A stretch of DNA of 64,000 nucleotides, from assembly GCF_958298935.1 (NCBI RefSeq), contig NC_084936.1, positions 5,463,501 to 5,527,500 of the forward strand. Direction: 5' to 3'. Source of the DNA: Phragmites australis (taxonomy: Eukaryota > Streptophyta > Magnoliopsida > Poales > Poaceae). Positions within the stretch are counted from its first letter, which is position 1; each line of letters begins with the position of its first letter. A program made the translations under genes and the position numbers. The notes beneath the pieces are model-generated. The model had not been told where the DNA came from, searched no databases, and saw nothing but the letters and a program-made list of their open reading frames with translations. This document shows positions 33,870 through 44,434 of this stretch, one piece after another.

Positions 33870-34030
33870 ATGCAAGGCGTATGCAATAACGTTGCATTTG
33901 AAAGAGGTGATACTAAGTAATAAACTTTTTTTTTTAGATAAAGGAAATAGTTCCGGCCTTTTGCATCCTCCGATGCAAGGCGTATGCAATAACGTTGCAT
34001 TTGAAAGAGGTGATACTAAGTAATAAACTT
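33870..34030 (-). mobile_element. Short retroposon tail with 58-bp direct repeats
   Basis: A perfect 58-bp direct repeat (33870-33927 and 33973-34030) flanks a 45-bp insert (33928-33972). On the minus strand the insert ends GGAACTATTTCCTTTATCTA followed by an A-run, the style of LINE/SINE 3' tails in grasses. Best read as an extremely 5'-truncated retroposon with a long TSD. Confidence 0.6.
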
Positions 34031-35740
34031 AGACTAATACATTAAAAAAAGATTTTCTTTAAAGCCGTCGTAGAGTGGAGTCTTGGTAATCCTGTCGAAT
34101 CATACCGAAGAAATGCAAAACGAAGCACATGAGTAGAGTCGTGGCGATAACAAAAGAATGCCCTTATCAAGAATCACAACAAAACAATGACGAGTAGAAA
34201 GACAACAAATAAAGTTGTCACTAGAGCTACAGAAAGACCAAGACGACAAAAGAATGCCCTAGACAACAAACGAAGTCGCCACAAAAGCTATAGAAAGACC
34301 TAGATGGCATGGTTGCATCAAGAACGATGGGAAAGGATTAGCTAAACAAAGACATATTTAGCTAACCACAAAAGAAATCAACTTGACGAAGGAAGACAAG
34401 GACTCGTATGGCATAGACGAACTCAAAGAGACTGAAACTTGGATGGACGCGGCGTAATATCAAAGACTCTAATATGAGACTAAGACACTGGCAGGCAGCA
34501 GTGGAGACAAAAGCTACGCGAAGATGCACCAGTAGCACTAAAGCACAGCAACAGTAGGAATACTAGCAACAAAGAAGGCGTCACCAAGATATGTAGCAGC
34601 ATGAGCAGTACCAAATGTGCACAACAGTAGGACCAAATAGCACCGATAGCCATAGGGAATATATTGGCAAGCTTGACGCAACGCTCAATTGCGTCATGGT
34701 CTGCTTTCTGTAGTCTAGAGTCACCTCTGACCCCTGACGTTTGCATCCAAATCTCCCCTCGCGGAGTAGGCCATAGCGGGGGCCAGATGCACATCTTTGC
34801 TCACGCTACTTCTGGTCTGTGCGGTGTTGGTCGCGGGAGCCGCTGTTGCGCCCTAAGCGGGCAAGGGCAAGGACCACGCGGAGGCGCCGCCGTGCCGGGA
34901 TCTAGCGAACACGAGGCAAGTGCGTGACAAGCAATGTAGGGAGCAGGTGTCGGTGGTGCCACAGCGAGGAGCTCGACAACATGCACTACTGAAGGCAACT
35001 GACTAACAACTCTATGGTTAATTTCGTCATTAATTTGTTTTCCACTTGTGCAGGGTTGGTAGACGTGAGCATATCTTGACACCCTGTCCATGTCGAAATC
35101 CTGATACTATATATCATGAGGCTATAATCGACGTGGAGCCAAAATTAGTTACTTTCGTGGGCCAACCGCATGACAACATCGCTCTTGCCCATCCCATGAA
35201 TTAAGTTCGCCACGTTCATAAGTTCATTGAAAAACTTTACATATCGAATGCAATTATTTGGTCGTTTCACGAAATCGAATACAATTTACTTGGTTGTTTC
35301 ACGAAATCTGGACTTTAAAATTACAACTGATAAATAGGTGTGCACTATAAAAAAAAAGAGACACAAACACCTAAAACCTTGAATTGTCAAACTGAAGTCA
35401 TACATTTTTATCCTTACTTTCAAGTCGTCCTCACTATCTCTTCTGTCTAACGCTCGTCTGCCCCACAACACGGACTGATGTTGGAAACATAGACATTTTA
35501 GATGGTTGGTTCTATTTTATAGAGTGCTTCTAAGTTTGTAAAATCAACACCCGTTTCTTTCAAGGTCTTGTATGCCGGAACGCAAATTGTTATAAGCTAA
35601 ACTTCAATATGTGGTACTCAATGGCAAGAAGCCATGGATTCCATGGGGTTAATACTTGTATGTGATCTGCCAACCATATTCTGCAGCTGCCTTGCTTAAT
35701 TACATGTACACAGCCACGATTAGAAGCAACTTAGCGTCTG
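34031..35740. other. Intergenic upstream of NLR-2
   Basis: 34130-34320 holds an imperfect duplication (AAAAGAATGCCCT at 34157 and 34249, each followed by AAAGACC-type sequence). 34480-34930 has GC-richer sequence with ORFs on both strands that match nothing I know. 35200-35700 is AT-rich. No gene is supported. Confidence 0.45.
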
Positions 35741-35749
35741 CCACCGCCG

Positions 35750-36101
35750 TTGACCTGCCCCCTCTCTCCGCTGGATCTGAGCCTCCCCACCTCACCATCG
35801 CCAGGCACCTCTCGTAGTAGCTCGCCGGAGCCACGGGCTACACAACGAGACGGGATCCGATTCTTTTGGAGTCTGGAGGCCAAGCGCGTCGGCGACCCGG
35901 GGCCGTTCTCCGCGCCGCGTCCGGGTGCTCACTCGCGACCTTGAGTTCTGCGCTCTCCACTGCAGACGCCGAAGAGGCAGTTCCTCGGCTGTTCCGCCCA
36001 AGGTGAAGCACCTCCCTGCTCTCACACCCACCACGCCATCACCTCTAGTGTCCGCACGTTCTGAAATCTCTCCTTGCAGGGTGGTCGTTGGTAGCACAGC
36101 A
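35750..36101 (+). promoter_or_regulatory. NLR-2 leader with 5' UTR intron
   Basis: Similar to the leaders of NLR-1 and pseudogene B, beginning near GGATCTGAGCCTCCCCACC. The intron 36003-36079 (CCAAG|GTGAAG ... CCTTGCAG|GG) is conserved in all three. No TATA box could be assigned with confidence. Confidence 0.55.
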
Positions 36102-39100
36102 ATGGAGGTTGTCGTCGGTGTTTCCACGGGGGTGATGAAACCGCTCTTGTCCAAGCTCACCAGGCTGCTGGAGAATGAGTACGACAAGCTCAGAGGTGTG
36201 AGCAAGCAGATCAAGTTCTTGAGAGATGAGCTGATCCCCATGAGTGAGACGCTCCAGATTCTCGCTGATGCAGAACATCTCAGCGGTCACATGAAAGATT
36301 GGAGGGACAAGTTACGCGAGCTGGCCTATGATATCGAGGATTGTGTGGATGCCTTCATGGTTCGTGTTGACTGTGATGGACCCATGGGCTTCATTAATGG
36401 ATTCGTTCACAGACTGAAGAAATTGATAACACGCCACGAGATCGCTGATGAGATTGAAGAACTCAAAAGCCGTGTAATGGAGGTGAGCGAGAGGCACACG
36501 AGGTATAATATTGTCGAGCAGGCATCAAACCCTCGCCCAGATTTCATTGATCCCCGGCTGCCAGCGCTCTACGAGGAGATAGACAGGCTTGTGGGGATTG
36601 GTGGTCCTAAGAATCATATCATTGAGCGGTTATCCATGGGGAGCGATGGTTGTTCCACAGAACTGCGGTTATCTATGGGGAGCGATGGTTATTCCACAAA
36701 ACATAAAGTGTTATCAATTGTTGGTTGTGGAGGTCTTGGTAAGACAACTCTTGCAAACCAAGTCTACCACACCATTGAAAGCCAGTTTCAGTGTGCAGCT
36801 TTTGTGTCGGTATCTCGAACTCCTGATATGAGAAAGATTCTCAGAGACATTGCTAGAGGAGTGGGGATCATCGATAACACACTAGATGATGATGTGCAAC
36901 AACTCATTAATAAACTTAGAGGGCACCTCCAGGATAAAAGGTAAGTCTAGTTATCATCAATAAAGTATGTATGTGTGTTTTTTTCTTTTTTATGGTTAAT
37001 AGAAAGTGACGCACACGCTGGTGCATACACACCTAATTGCACACGAACGAGCGCCCCCTATTAGATGCCTACAAATTTGTCCATTGGAAACACTAGCATT
37101 TGTGTAAATTGTGGGTACCAAAATTTGTATTGTGGTTCATAGGGTCATACTCTCGTAACAAATCTAACTAATCAATGCATTCATGTTGGCCCTAGAGATT
37201 GATGTGTGACGGAAACAACATCTTAGTGTGGAAAGGAAGTTTGAAAAAAGAAATGTTGAAATGGGCCGTATGAACAGGATGATGTGACCCGTCACATTAA
37301 GGAAAAGCTTAACATGCAAACACATATATTTTTTGTGCGTATCTTAAGAGGATCTTTAAAACTGGCTTCACTTCATTTAGAGTTCTAATAATTTCTCCAT
37401 GATTTTTATAAAGTTCACAAGCATAAAGTGAACATGTTAAGAAATAACACTATAATTAACTTTTTCATATCTCTCACTATTTTTCCTACATAAAGCATAG
37501 TATAAGTAAACTAATAAAAGTGGTTTCACTAATTTTGGGGGTGTGATGGGCTAGTTATGAATTAATCTAGTTGCAATAAATTTACACAATCATGCATGTT
37601 ATAATAACTATTTCATGATTTTATGTATTTTTAAAAGACATAGGATCATGTAAGAATACTAATAAAATTGGTTTCATGATTTTTGGATTAATAAAGAATT
37701 AACTATGCATTTAACTAAGTTTAGCAAATACATTTTCTCACAAAAAAATATTCAACTTTTATATGAGTATACATATTTTTATCATGTAGATCATGCTACA
37801 AAACCAACAAAATTTGTTTCACTTGATTTGAAGCTCAGATGAATTAGTTATTGATTTTACAAGATTGAACCATTTTTTAGTTTTGTTGTTATTCTACACT
37901 GCAATTCGGGAAATTCACTCAGTAAATCGGTAAAATCGAACGGTTTTCAACAAATCAAAGTGTGTTTGCTTTCTCCATCCATTCTATGGCGATTTAGGGC
38001 TCGCGTACATGAATTAGCCGCAGGGATTTGTTTTTTTTTTCCCTTGATTCCATGGCGTGCTGGTGTGATTGAGGTGTTGCAGGAGCCAGCCAAGGGTGTG
38101 TGGTGCGGGCGCTGCCTGATTCCCCGATCTTGTCAGCAGCGACGTGATCGATCGGGAAATTGAGGTATGCGTAGCGCAGAGCGGGGTGTTGATGTCGGCG
38201 GTGGTGGTCGTGTGCCCGTCCGGGAAGGCGAGGGAGGTGTGCGGCACGGCAGTCCATTCTGGACGAGTGGCATCGACATTGGTAGCCGGGTAGGTGAGGA
38301 GGCTCGCGGCGCGGGCGGCTGTAGTCGATCTCGGCGGCGCGACGTGGACACAAGGGCCTCCAGGGAGGCACGACATGGGGCGGGGTGTCGATCTCATTGA
38401 TGGCGACTTAGCCGCACGTCCTTGTAGTGGGGAACTTGATCTTTTGCGACGTTATATTTCATGGAACCTCTTAGTGTGGTGGTAGAGGCGTTAAGGATAC
38501 AACTCCACCCATCAGGATTCAAATCCTGGTGTCTACATTCTCCAAACATGCAAGTGCTTTCAACGCCATCCTTGTAAGCGAAAAAAAGATAATGCTCGCT
38601 GTGAGGCTTGCCACAACCCTGTCATGGGCTTGGTTGGGGTGGCCCACAGCCATAAGAGAGTATCGCTCAAATTTTAAGGTTGTATGGTCATGCATAATCT
38701 CTTGGTATTTCCTTAGCTACCCAAATCGAATGTTACTAATGCATTATAATCTTATATGTTCCCCGAACTAATATCATCTTTGTTAAATCACATGGCAGGT
38801 ACTTTATTGTAATTGATGATTTATGGGCTGCAAAAGATTGGGAAATTATCAGGCTTGCATTATTGAATAATAATTGTGGGAGCAGAGTGATCACTACGAC
38901 ACGTAGTATTCCAGTTGCAACATGCTCTTCTTCTCAAGGCGGTTATGTTTATCAAATGGAGCCTCTTAGCTTCGATGACTCCAAAAGTTTGTTTTTTAAA
39001 AGAGCATTTGGTTCTGAGAATTCATGCTATCCTCATCTTGAAGATGTTCCGGATAGAATATTAAGTAAATGTGGTGGTCTACCATTGGCAATTATTACTG

Positions 39101-41296
39101 TATCTAGCATGTTAACCAATGAGCATGCAAGAGCAGAATGGGATCGCGTATTAAATGCTATTGGTTCCGCACTTGCAAATTTAAAGGATCCTGATGCTGA
39201 GAAGATGACGAGTATTTTATCTCTGAGTTACTTTGATCTTCCTCACCATCTAAGAACTTGTTTGTTGTACCTGAGTGTATTCCCAGAAGATTGTTGGATA
39301 CAGAAACAACGCTTAATAAATAGATGGATTGCTGAAGGGTTCATTCATGAGGAACAAGAGCGCAGTGCATATGAAATTGGTGAATGTTATTTTAATGATC
39401 TCATCAATAGAAGCATGATCCAACCTACATTTGGCGTAAAGTATGGTCAGGCGGAGGAATGTCGAGTTCATGACATCATTCTTGACTACATCAAATGCAA
39501 GGCTGCTGAAGAGAATTTTGTAACCACACTAAATGCTGCGGAGCATGGATACAGTTCAGAATACAAGGTTCGTAGGCTTTGTGTCAACAACCGCAATGAA
39601 GAAAATGCTACCATAGCTGCAGGCCTGATTCTGTCTAATGTTCGGTCGTTTACTATATTTGGGTGTCCCATACAATCCTCTTTGTTGGATTTCACGTCTC
39701 TTCGTGTGCTGGACCTAGGATATTTCTGGGGCATGCAAGACCATCATCTTGCAAATATTGAAAAGATGTTTCATCTTAAGTACTTAAGTCTCTACTCAAT
39801 AACTAAGCTCCCTGAGAAAATTGGGGAACTGCAATATCTACAAACACTGGATGTACGAAACTCCAGAATTAAAGAACTGCCGCCGACTATCACAAAGCTT
39901 CAACGACTGGCCCATTTATATGTTAACTCGTTCGCTAAATTTCCAGAGGGAATGATTGGACAGATGCACAGCTTGGAAGAGCTATGGGAGTATGGAGTCA
40001 AATCCAACGAACAAGGGAAGAGCCTGAATGAATTCAGTAAACTAACCAAGCTGACGACATTAGGAATTGAATGGGAATATGATGTGCCACATGGCCCAGA
40101 AGGATTAAGCCAAGCTGAGGGCATTCACAGTTATGTGGGAACTTTATTATCTTTATGCAACCTTCATTATTTATCTATCTCGACCTCCTCTAACAGCTCT
40201 GGATGGGCATACCCACTGTTGCTGGATTCATGGCACCCTGCTGCTCCCTGTAGCATCCGGAAGCTCTGCCTGATAAATATTCTCATCTACAAGGTGCCAA
40301 ATTGGATGGGCTCGCTTGGAAATCTTGGGGTGCTAAAATTGAATATCATGTGTTTGAGACCAGAAGATGTTGAGAACCTTGGAGCAATACCCTGTTTGCT
40401 TTTTCTCAAACTACACACTTACAGAGTCACCAATGGAAGGATCATTGTCCATGGTAGAAACGGATTCAGAAATCTTAAATATTTCTCCCTATCCATCTAT
40501 AGCTGTGGGGCCGCATGGGAGTTTGAAGTGGGATCGATGCCAAAGCTTGAGCACATCAAGCTTAAGTTTTGTGTGGAGTGCCTGAATGGTGCTTTTAATT
40601 TCGGCATCCAGCACCTCCCCGCTCTCAGCAAGGTTGAGATCATTATTCGAGGCACAAATCGTGATGGCACCGTCGAATGTGTTGCATGCGCCATTAATGC
40701 TGCCATCGAGACACTTCCCAACCACCCCACTGTCAGATTAGAAACCCATTGGTGTGGGCATATCGAACTCGTAAGTACTCTCTCAGAATTGCAGGCTTTG
40801 ATCATGGCATCACCCTCTCAGTTTTGACTACTGCATTATTCTTTCTTCGATTTAGCAAATACTTGGCTGTTCAATTAAATAATTCCTTACTTCTGTTCAT
40901 TTTTCTGCTAGCCTTGCGAGATCAATCGAAGTTTTTATAGGGTCTTAACAGAGTGGCGCAAATTTTTGAAAATTGAAGAGGAGCAGGAGCAAGTAAGAGA
41001 CGGAGAGACTGAACTAGAAGTTTACCTAAGGTCACGCCCATGGCTAGTAAGTTCTTCATCCTCATCCAAACAACATTCTGTTCCTGTCACTCTCCTTTCT
41101 CCGTCAACCTCGTCATTTTTTTAAGAGAAAACTGTCTGGGATCCATGAAAAGGAAGAGGAAGAGACCGATGAAAAGGAAGAGGAGAAGACTTATGAAGAA
41201 GAGGAGGAGGAGAAAGATGAAGAGAAAGAGGAGTATAGGAGGAGACTGATAAAGAGGAAGAGGAAGGAGGAGGACACCAATGAAAACGCCGTATGA
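36102..41296 (+). CDS. NLR-2: CC-NB-ARC-LRR immune receptor, four exons, 1038 aa
   Basis: Model: 36102-36940, 38799-40770, 40912-41046, 41126-41296; frame open throughout. The first two splice pairs match NLR-1 exactly; the last donor (TA|GTAAGT, 41047) and acceptor (TTTTAAG, 41125) are inferred, because the NLR-1 donor position here reads GTTTAC. Motifs: EDVID-type AYDIEDCVD (75-83), P-loop GCGGLGKTT (about 207-215, displaced by a linker duplication), Walker B YFIVIDDLW (281-289), GSRVITTTRS, GLPL, RNBS-D CLLYLSVFPED, VHD in place of MHD, then LRRs to about 937. The tail is charged: acidic Glu/Lys repeats followed by a basic RRRLIKRKRK segment before the stop. Likely function as for NLR-1. 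The NB-ARC encoded by exon 2 is almost identical to NLR-1; the LRR differs strongly. Intact as read; the tail is the least certain part. Confidence 0.85.
36627..36704 (+). repeat. 39-bp in-frame tandem repeat in NLR-2 linker
   Basis: Two copies of a 13-residue unit (RLSMGSDGCSTEL and RLSMGSDGYSTKH) just before the P-loop; NLR-1 has a single RLSMG there. The second copy starts exactly 39 bp after the first (36666), so the frame is kept. Confidence 0.9.
37160..38590. other. NLR-2 intron-1-specific insertion
   Basis: The ends of this intron (36941-38798) match NLR-1 intron 1, but this block does not. 37160-37960 is AT-rich; 37960-38450 is GC-rich with chance ORFs; 38461-38545 is tRNA-like. The composition step near 37960 suggests at least two insertions. 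Confidence 0.45.
38461..38545 (+). repeat. tRNA-like segment, possible SINE head
   Basis: An A-box-like TTAGTGTGGTGGTAGAGG (38471-38488) is followed at tRNA spacing by a B-box-like GGATTCAAATCC (38515-38526), which forms a 5-bp T-arm-like stem (CAGGA/TCCTG). No acceptor stem pairs cleanly, so it is not a functional tRNA. A tRNA-derived SINE is likely; its tail was not delimited. Confidence 0.4.
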
Positions 41297-44200
41297 GTTG
41301 GTGGTACCTAGGTCTAGGTCGGCACTCGAGACATAACCTGTGCAAGGTGGTATTTTTTCCTCTATGCTAAGACAGCCGGAGCCAGGGAAGTTAACAACAA
41401 TATGCTTCCTCCCAACCGACAACGGCAACGCACAATATTGGTGATTACTACTACTTCAGATCAAGTGTCCGTAAGAAGTTGATAAGCCGGCAACTTCAAT
41501 GAAGGATGGGCTAGCTACCTGCACAACTGGGAGTCATCACCTAATTCATCTTTCCAGAATATCTGTTTTTCTTGAATCATGGTGTGTGTCAGGCCTCTTA
41601 AAGTCTTGATGTTAACATTTGGCTGTTGAGGTGTCTGCTTCTTGTCATTCTACTGTTTCAGGATCCGACAAAAAACAAAGTTTATCGTTTTATGACATAT
41701 TTCTGCTCTATGCTGGTGCCTGGTAGCTCCAGCTTTGATGTGGTTTGTGCTGGTTGTAATGCTTAGAGTATATAGTAAGGATCTAGTTGTTATGATAGGA
41801 TATGATTAGTATTTTTATATGATTCTATTCTATTTTTAAGGTTGTTTGAGATTCAAACTATTATGTACTCTATATAACATTTAACGAGACTTAATATAAA
41901 ATATCAACAATTACGTAGTATATTCATCTTTCTACATGATATCAGGCTGGCGCTGTGATGAGCACCAAACAACATGCCCAGAAATTGTCCCTCTCTTTCA
42001 TGGTACCAACAACGAACAAATACCCTTATCTGAATTTTGTCCAAAAGAGTAGCAAGGAGTATACAGGTATATGCGTAGCAACTGATCACTCTAGCTGGAA
42101 ACTCGACCACTAGTTACTTCAAGAATCAAGACTTGATTTAAAAAAAAAAACACTAGCAGCAATGCAGCAGCAAAATAGATAGCAGATCACCCTCACGGCC
42201 AGCAATCAACAAGAACAGCAGTGCTTAGCTTGATTTCTACTAAAACAAGAAGGCAATCAGACCTGCAGCTCTCCACCCATATATGTACCTTTGAGCAAAA
42301 CACGGTCAGAGAGGATGGGAACACCGCAGAACTCCCAGCGAGTGCACGCAGGCACGTTAACAAAGGAACTCAACGACCAAATTAACGGACTAAGACCATC
42401 CTAGCTACTAACTCAAGTCTAATACTCCTAGGATTCAATTAACTCAAAACTAAACAGGACTCCTAATTAAACATGTCGAACTATCCTTGATCTCCACCTG
42501 CATGGAACCAATGAAAACATATTTTTCTTGGCGCCATTGCTTCTTATCTCCTGACTCTCTTCTCTTGCGCAGTTCAGCTCCTTCAAAAATTAATTTGCAT
42601 GGCATAATAGTAGCAGCAGCCAGTGCATCCACCTTCTTGTTTTGATTGACAAATATAGGCATCGAACTTGGCAGAAAATATATGCAATTCAATGCAAGAA
42701 TTTTTAGAATTGATTATCACATCACGCTGTTCCTGAGCTGCCGCGCTTCTAGGAGATGATCCCATCTCTATGATCGCTCCTAAGGGCTACACAACTCGTA
42801 GTTTAGTCATGTCACCGATCATCCGATCGGCTACCACGTGGAGTTTTTCTCAGTCCTCTTTAGATCAGGTTTTCTCTTGATCACAAGATCAATTTTTTCG
42901 ATCATGGATCGATTTGCCTCGCCCTGCCGATCCGTCGACGCTCCTCAGCTTCGACCTCTCCGGTGCCTTCTCCCGTACCGTGGCACTCATCGACATGGCC
43001 CCCTCCTTTGCAGCCTTCCGAGCGCCTCGTCTACACGTCGTCGTCACGCTGAATCATCATCATCGGACGCCATCCGTGAGCACGAGCCTCTCACCACCGA
43101 GAACGAGGCTATCTGCTATGTGCCCTTCTAGGCTGTAGTGCTAGTGCTCGTAGTCACGTCATCATCGCCGGGGTCGTTGCCTCTCCAGGCAATGGCTCCA
43201 AATCGTGCTGCTCATTCTCGTCACCATGCCAGCTATCGCTCCGCGTTAGCGCCTTCGTCCAACACCTCCAAGCCGTTGACACCGCCAATCGAGGTCCTCG
43301 GCAGGATCAACCTGACTATGTGCACATATGTGCTCGTGTTGGTGGTTTGGGCTTGTACCCTCCTCCACGGCTACAACCGCAGTCACTTGCTCTCGGCTAC
43401 CTCCACAACAACAGGGCTATCGTCCACTATAGCAAACTCGTCGTCTTTCACTCCAGTATGAGCATTTGTGCTGCTCACGCTACGACTATGGGGGATACTA
43501 GAGTATATGGTAAGAATCTGGATGTTATGGTAAGAATCTGGATGTTATGATAGGATAGTATTAATCTTTCCGATACGATTTCATCTTATCTCTAGAATTT
43601 TTTAAAATCCAAGCCACTAGGTACTCTGTATAAACAGACCACGAGACTCAATGTTTTAACATCAACAATTATACAGTATATTCATTAATAATACTCTAAT
43701 TATCTTTCAATAAACCTGGATGTGGCATAATTGTCCGTCTGGGCGTGAATGCCATTATGTATTTCTCAGCTCTCGCTGAATTCTGGCATGTCAGCTATCC
43801 ATAACGGCCTACATTCATACATTGCTCTACCGATCGACGAGGAAGATCCATAAATCCCAGCGGTGACGCCAAGCCCAAACCGGGACTCATGAATCAACCA
43901 ACGGCTGCAAATTCATATTCAGATTTATAATTTGAAATCCTTTTTTAGTCTGATGATCTCCTAAGTAGAGTGGAAGCGAGCTGTTCAAAATTACTTCCAA
44001 GATCTACAAGCAGAAACCTGCCAGCCACCAGCTGCCATTGCCAGGCAAAGGCAAGAAATATTTCCAAATAAGGTTCTTTTTTATCCTGGTCACTATATCT
44101 GATGTCACACTAATGCCATCAGATATAAATCCACATTCGCGAAAATTTACGTCACCTGCAACAGACTTTCACTCGAGTATGCGCTGATTTGACTGAGCAG

Positions 44201-44434
44201 CACCATATGCCCATGAAACCTACATTCCTTAAGAGGACTACGCATTGCAAACAGGTAGTACATATTACGACTTGCGAAGTCCCTATCATCAGTGACTACA
44301 AGCAGACAGAAATTTACAGCTACCAGATGCTAATACAAGAGACGCAACAAAACTGATGCCCGGCCAAAAGAACAGATCCTGCAAGTCGAACACGCTGAGG
44401 CCCAAGAGAAACAGCCTTCTCCAAATAAAAATAC
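41297..44434. other. NLR-2 3' flank leading into RAE1 3' flank, block D4
   Basis: 41500-41770 resembles the flank after NLR-1. 41760-41940 and 43490-43690 contain similar sequences (GATAGGATA-type, then TATAAACAGACC) that may be old LTR pieces. 42105-43480 matches D3. 43690-44434 matches D1 right up to the former RAE1 3' UTR, where Copia-3 begins. A 20-bp tandem repeat (GTAAGAATCTGGATGTTATG) is at 43510-43549. No independent gene was found. Confidence 0.6.

Noticed and set aside
38461..38545. Functional tRNA gene
   Set aside because: A/B boxes are present but no acceptor stem forms; treated as SINE-like only.
42838..43461. Overlapping ORFs downstream of NLR-2
   Set aside because: Frames are not preserved in the parallel copy at 32570-33110; composition-driven.
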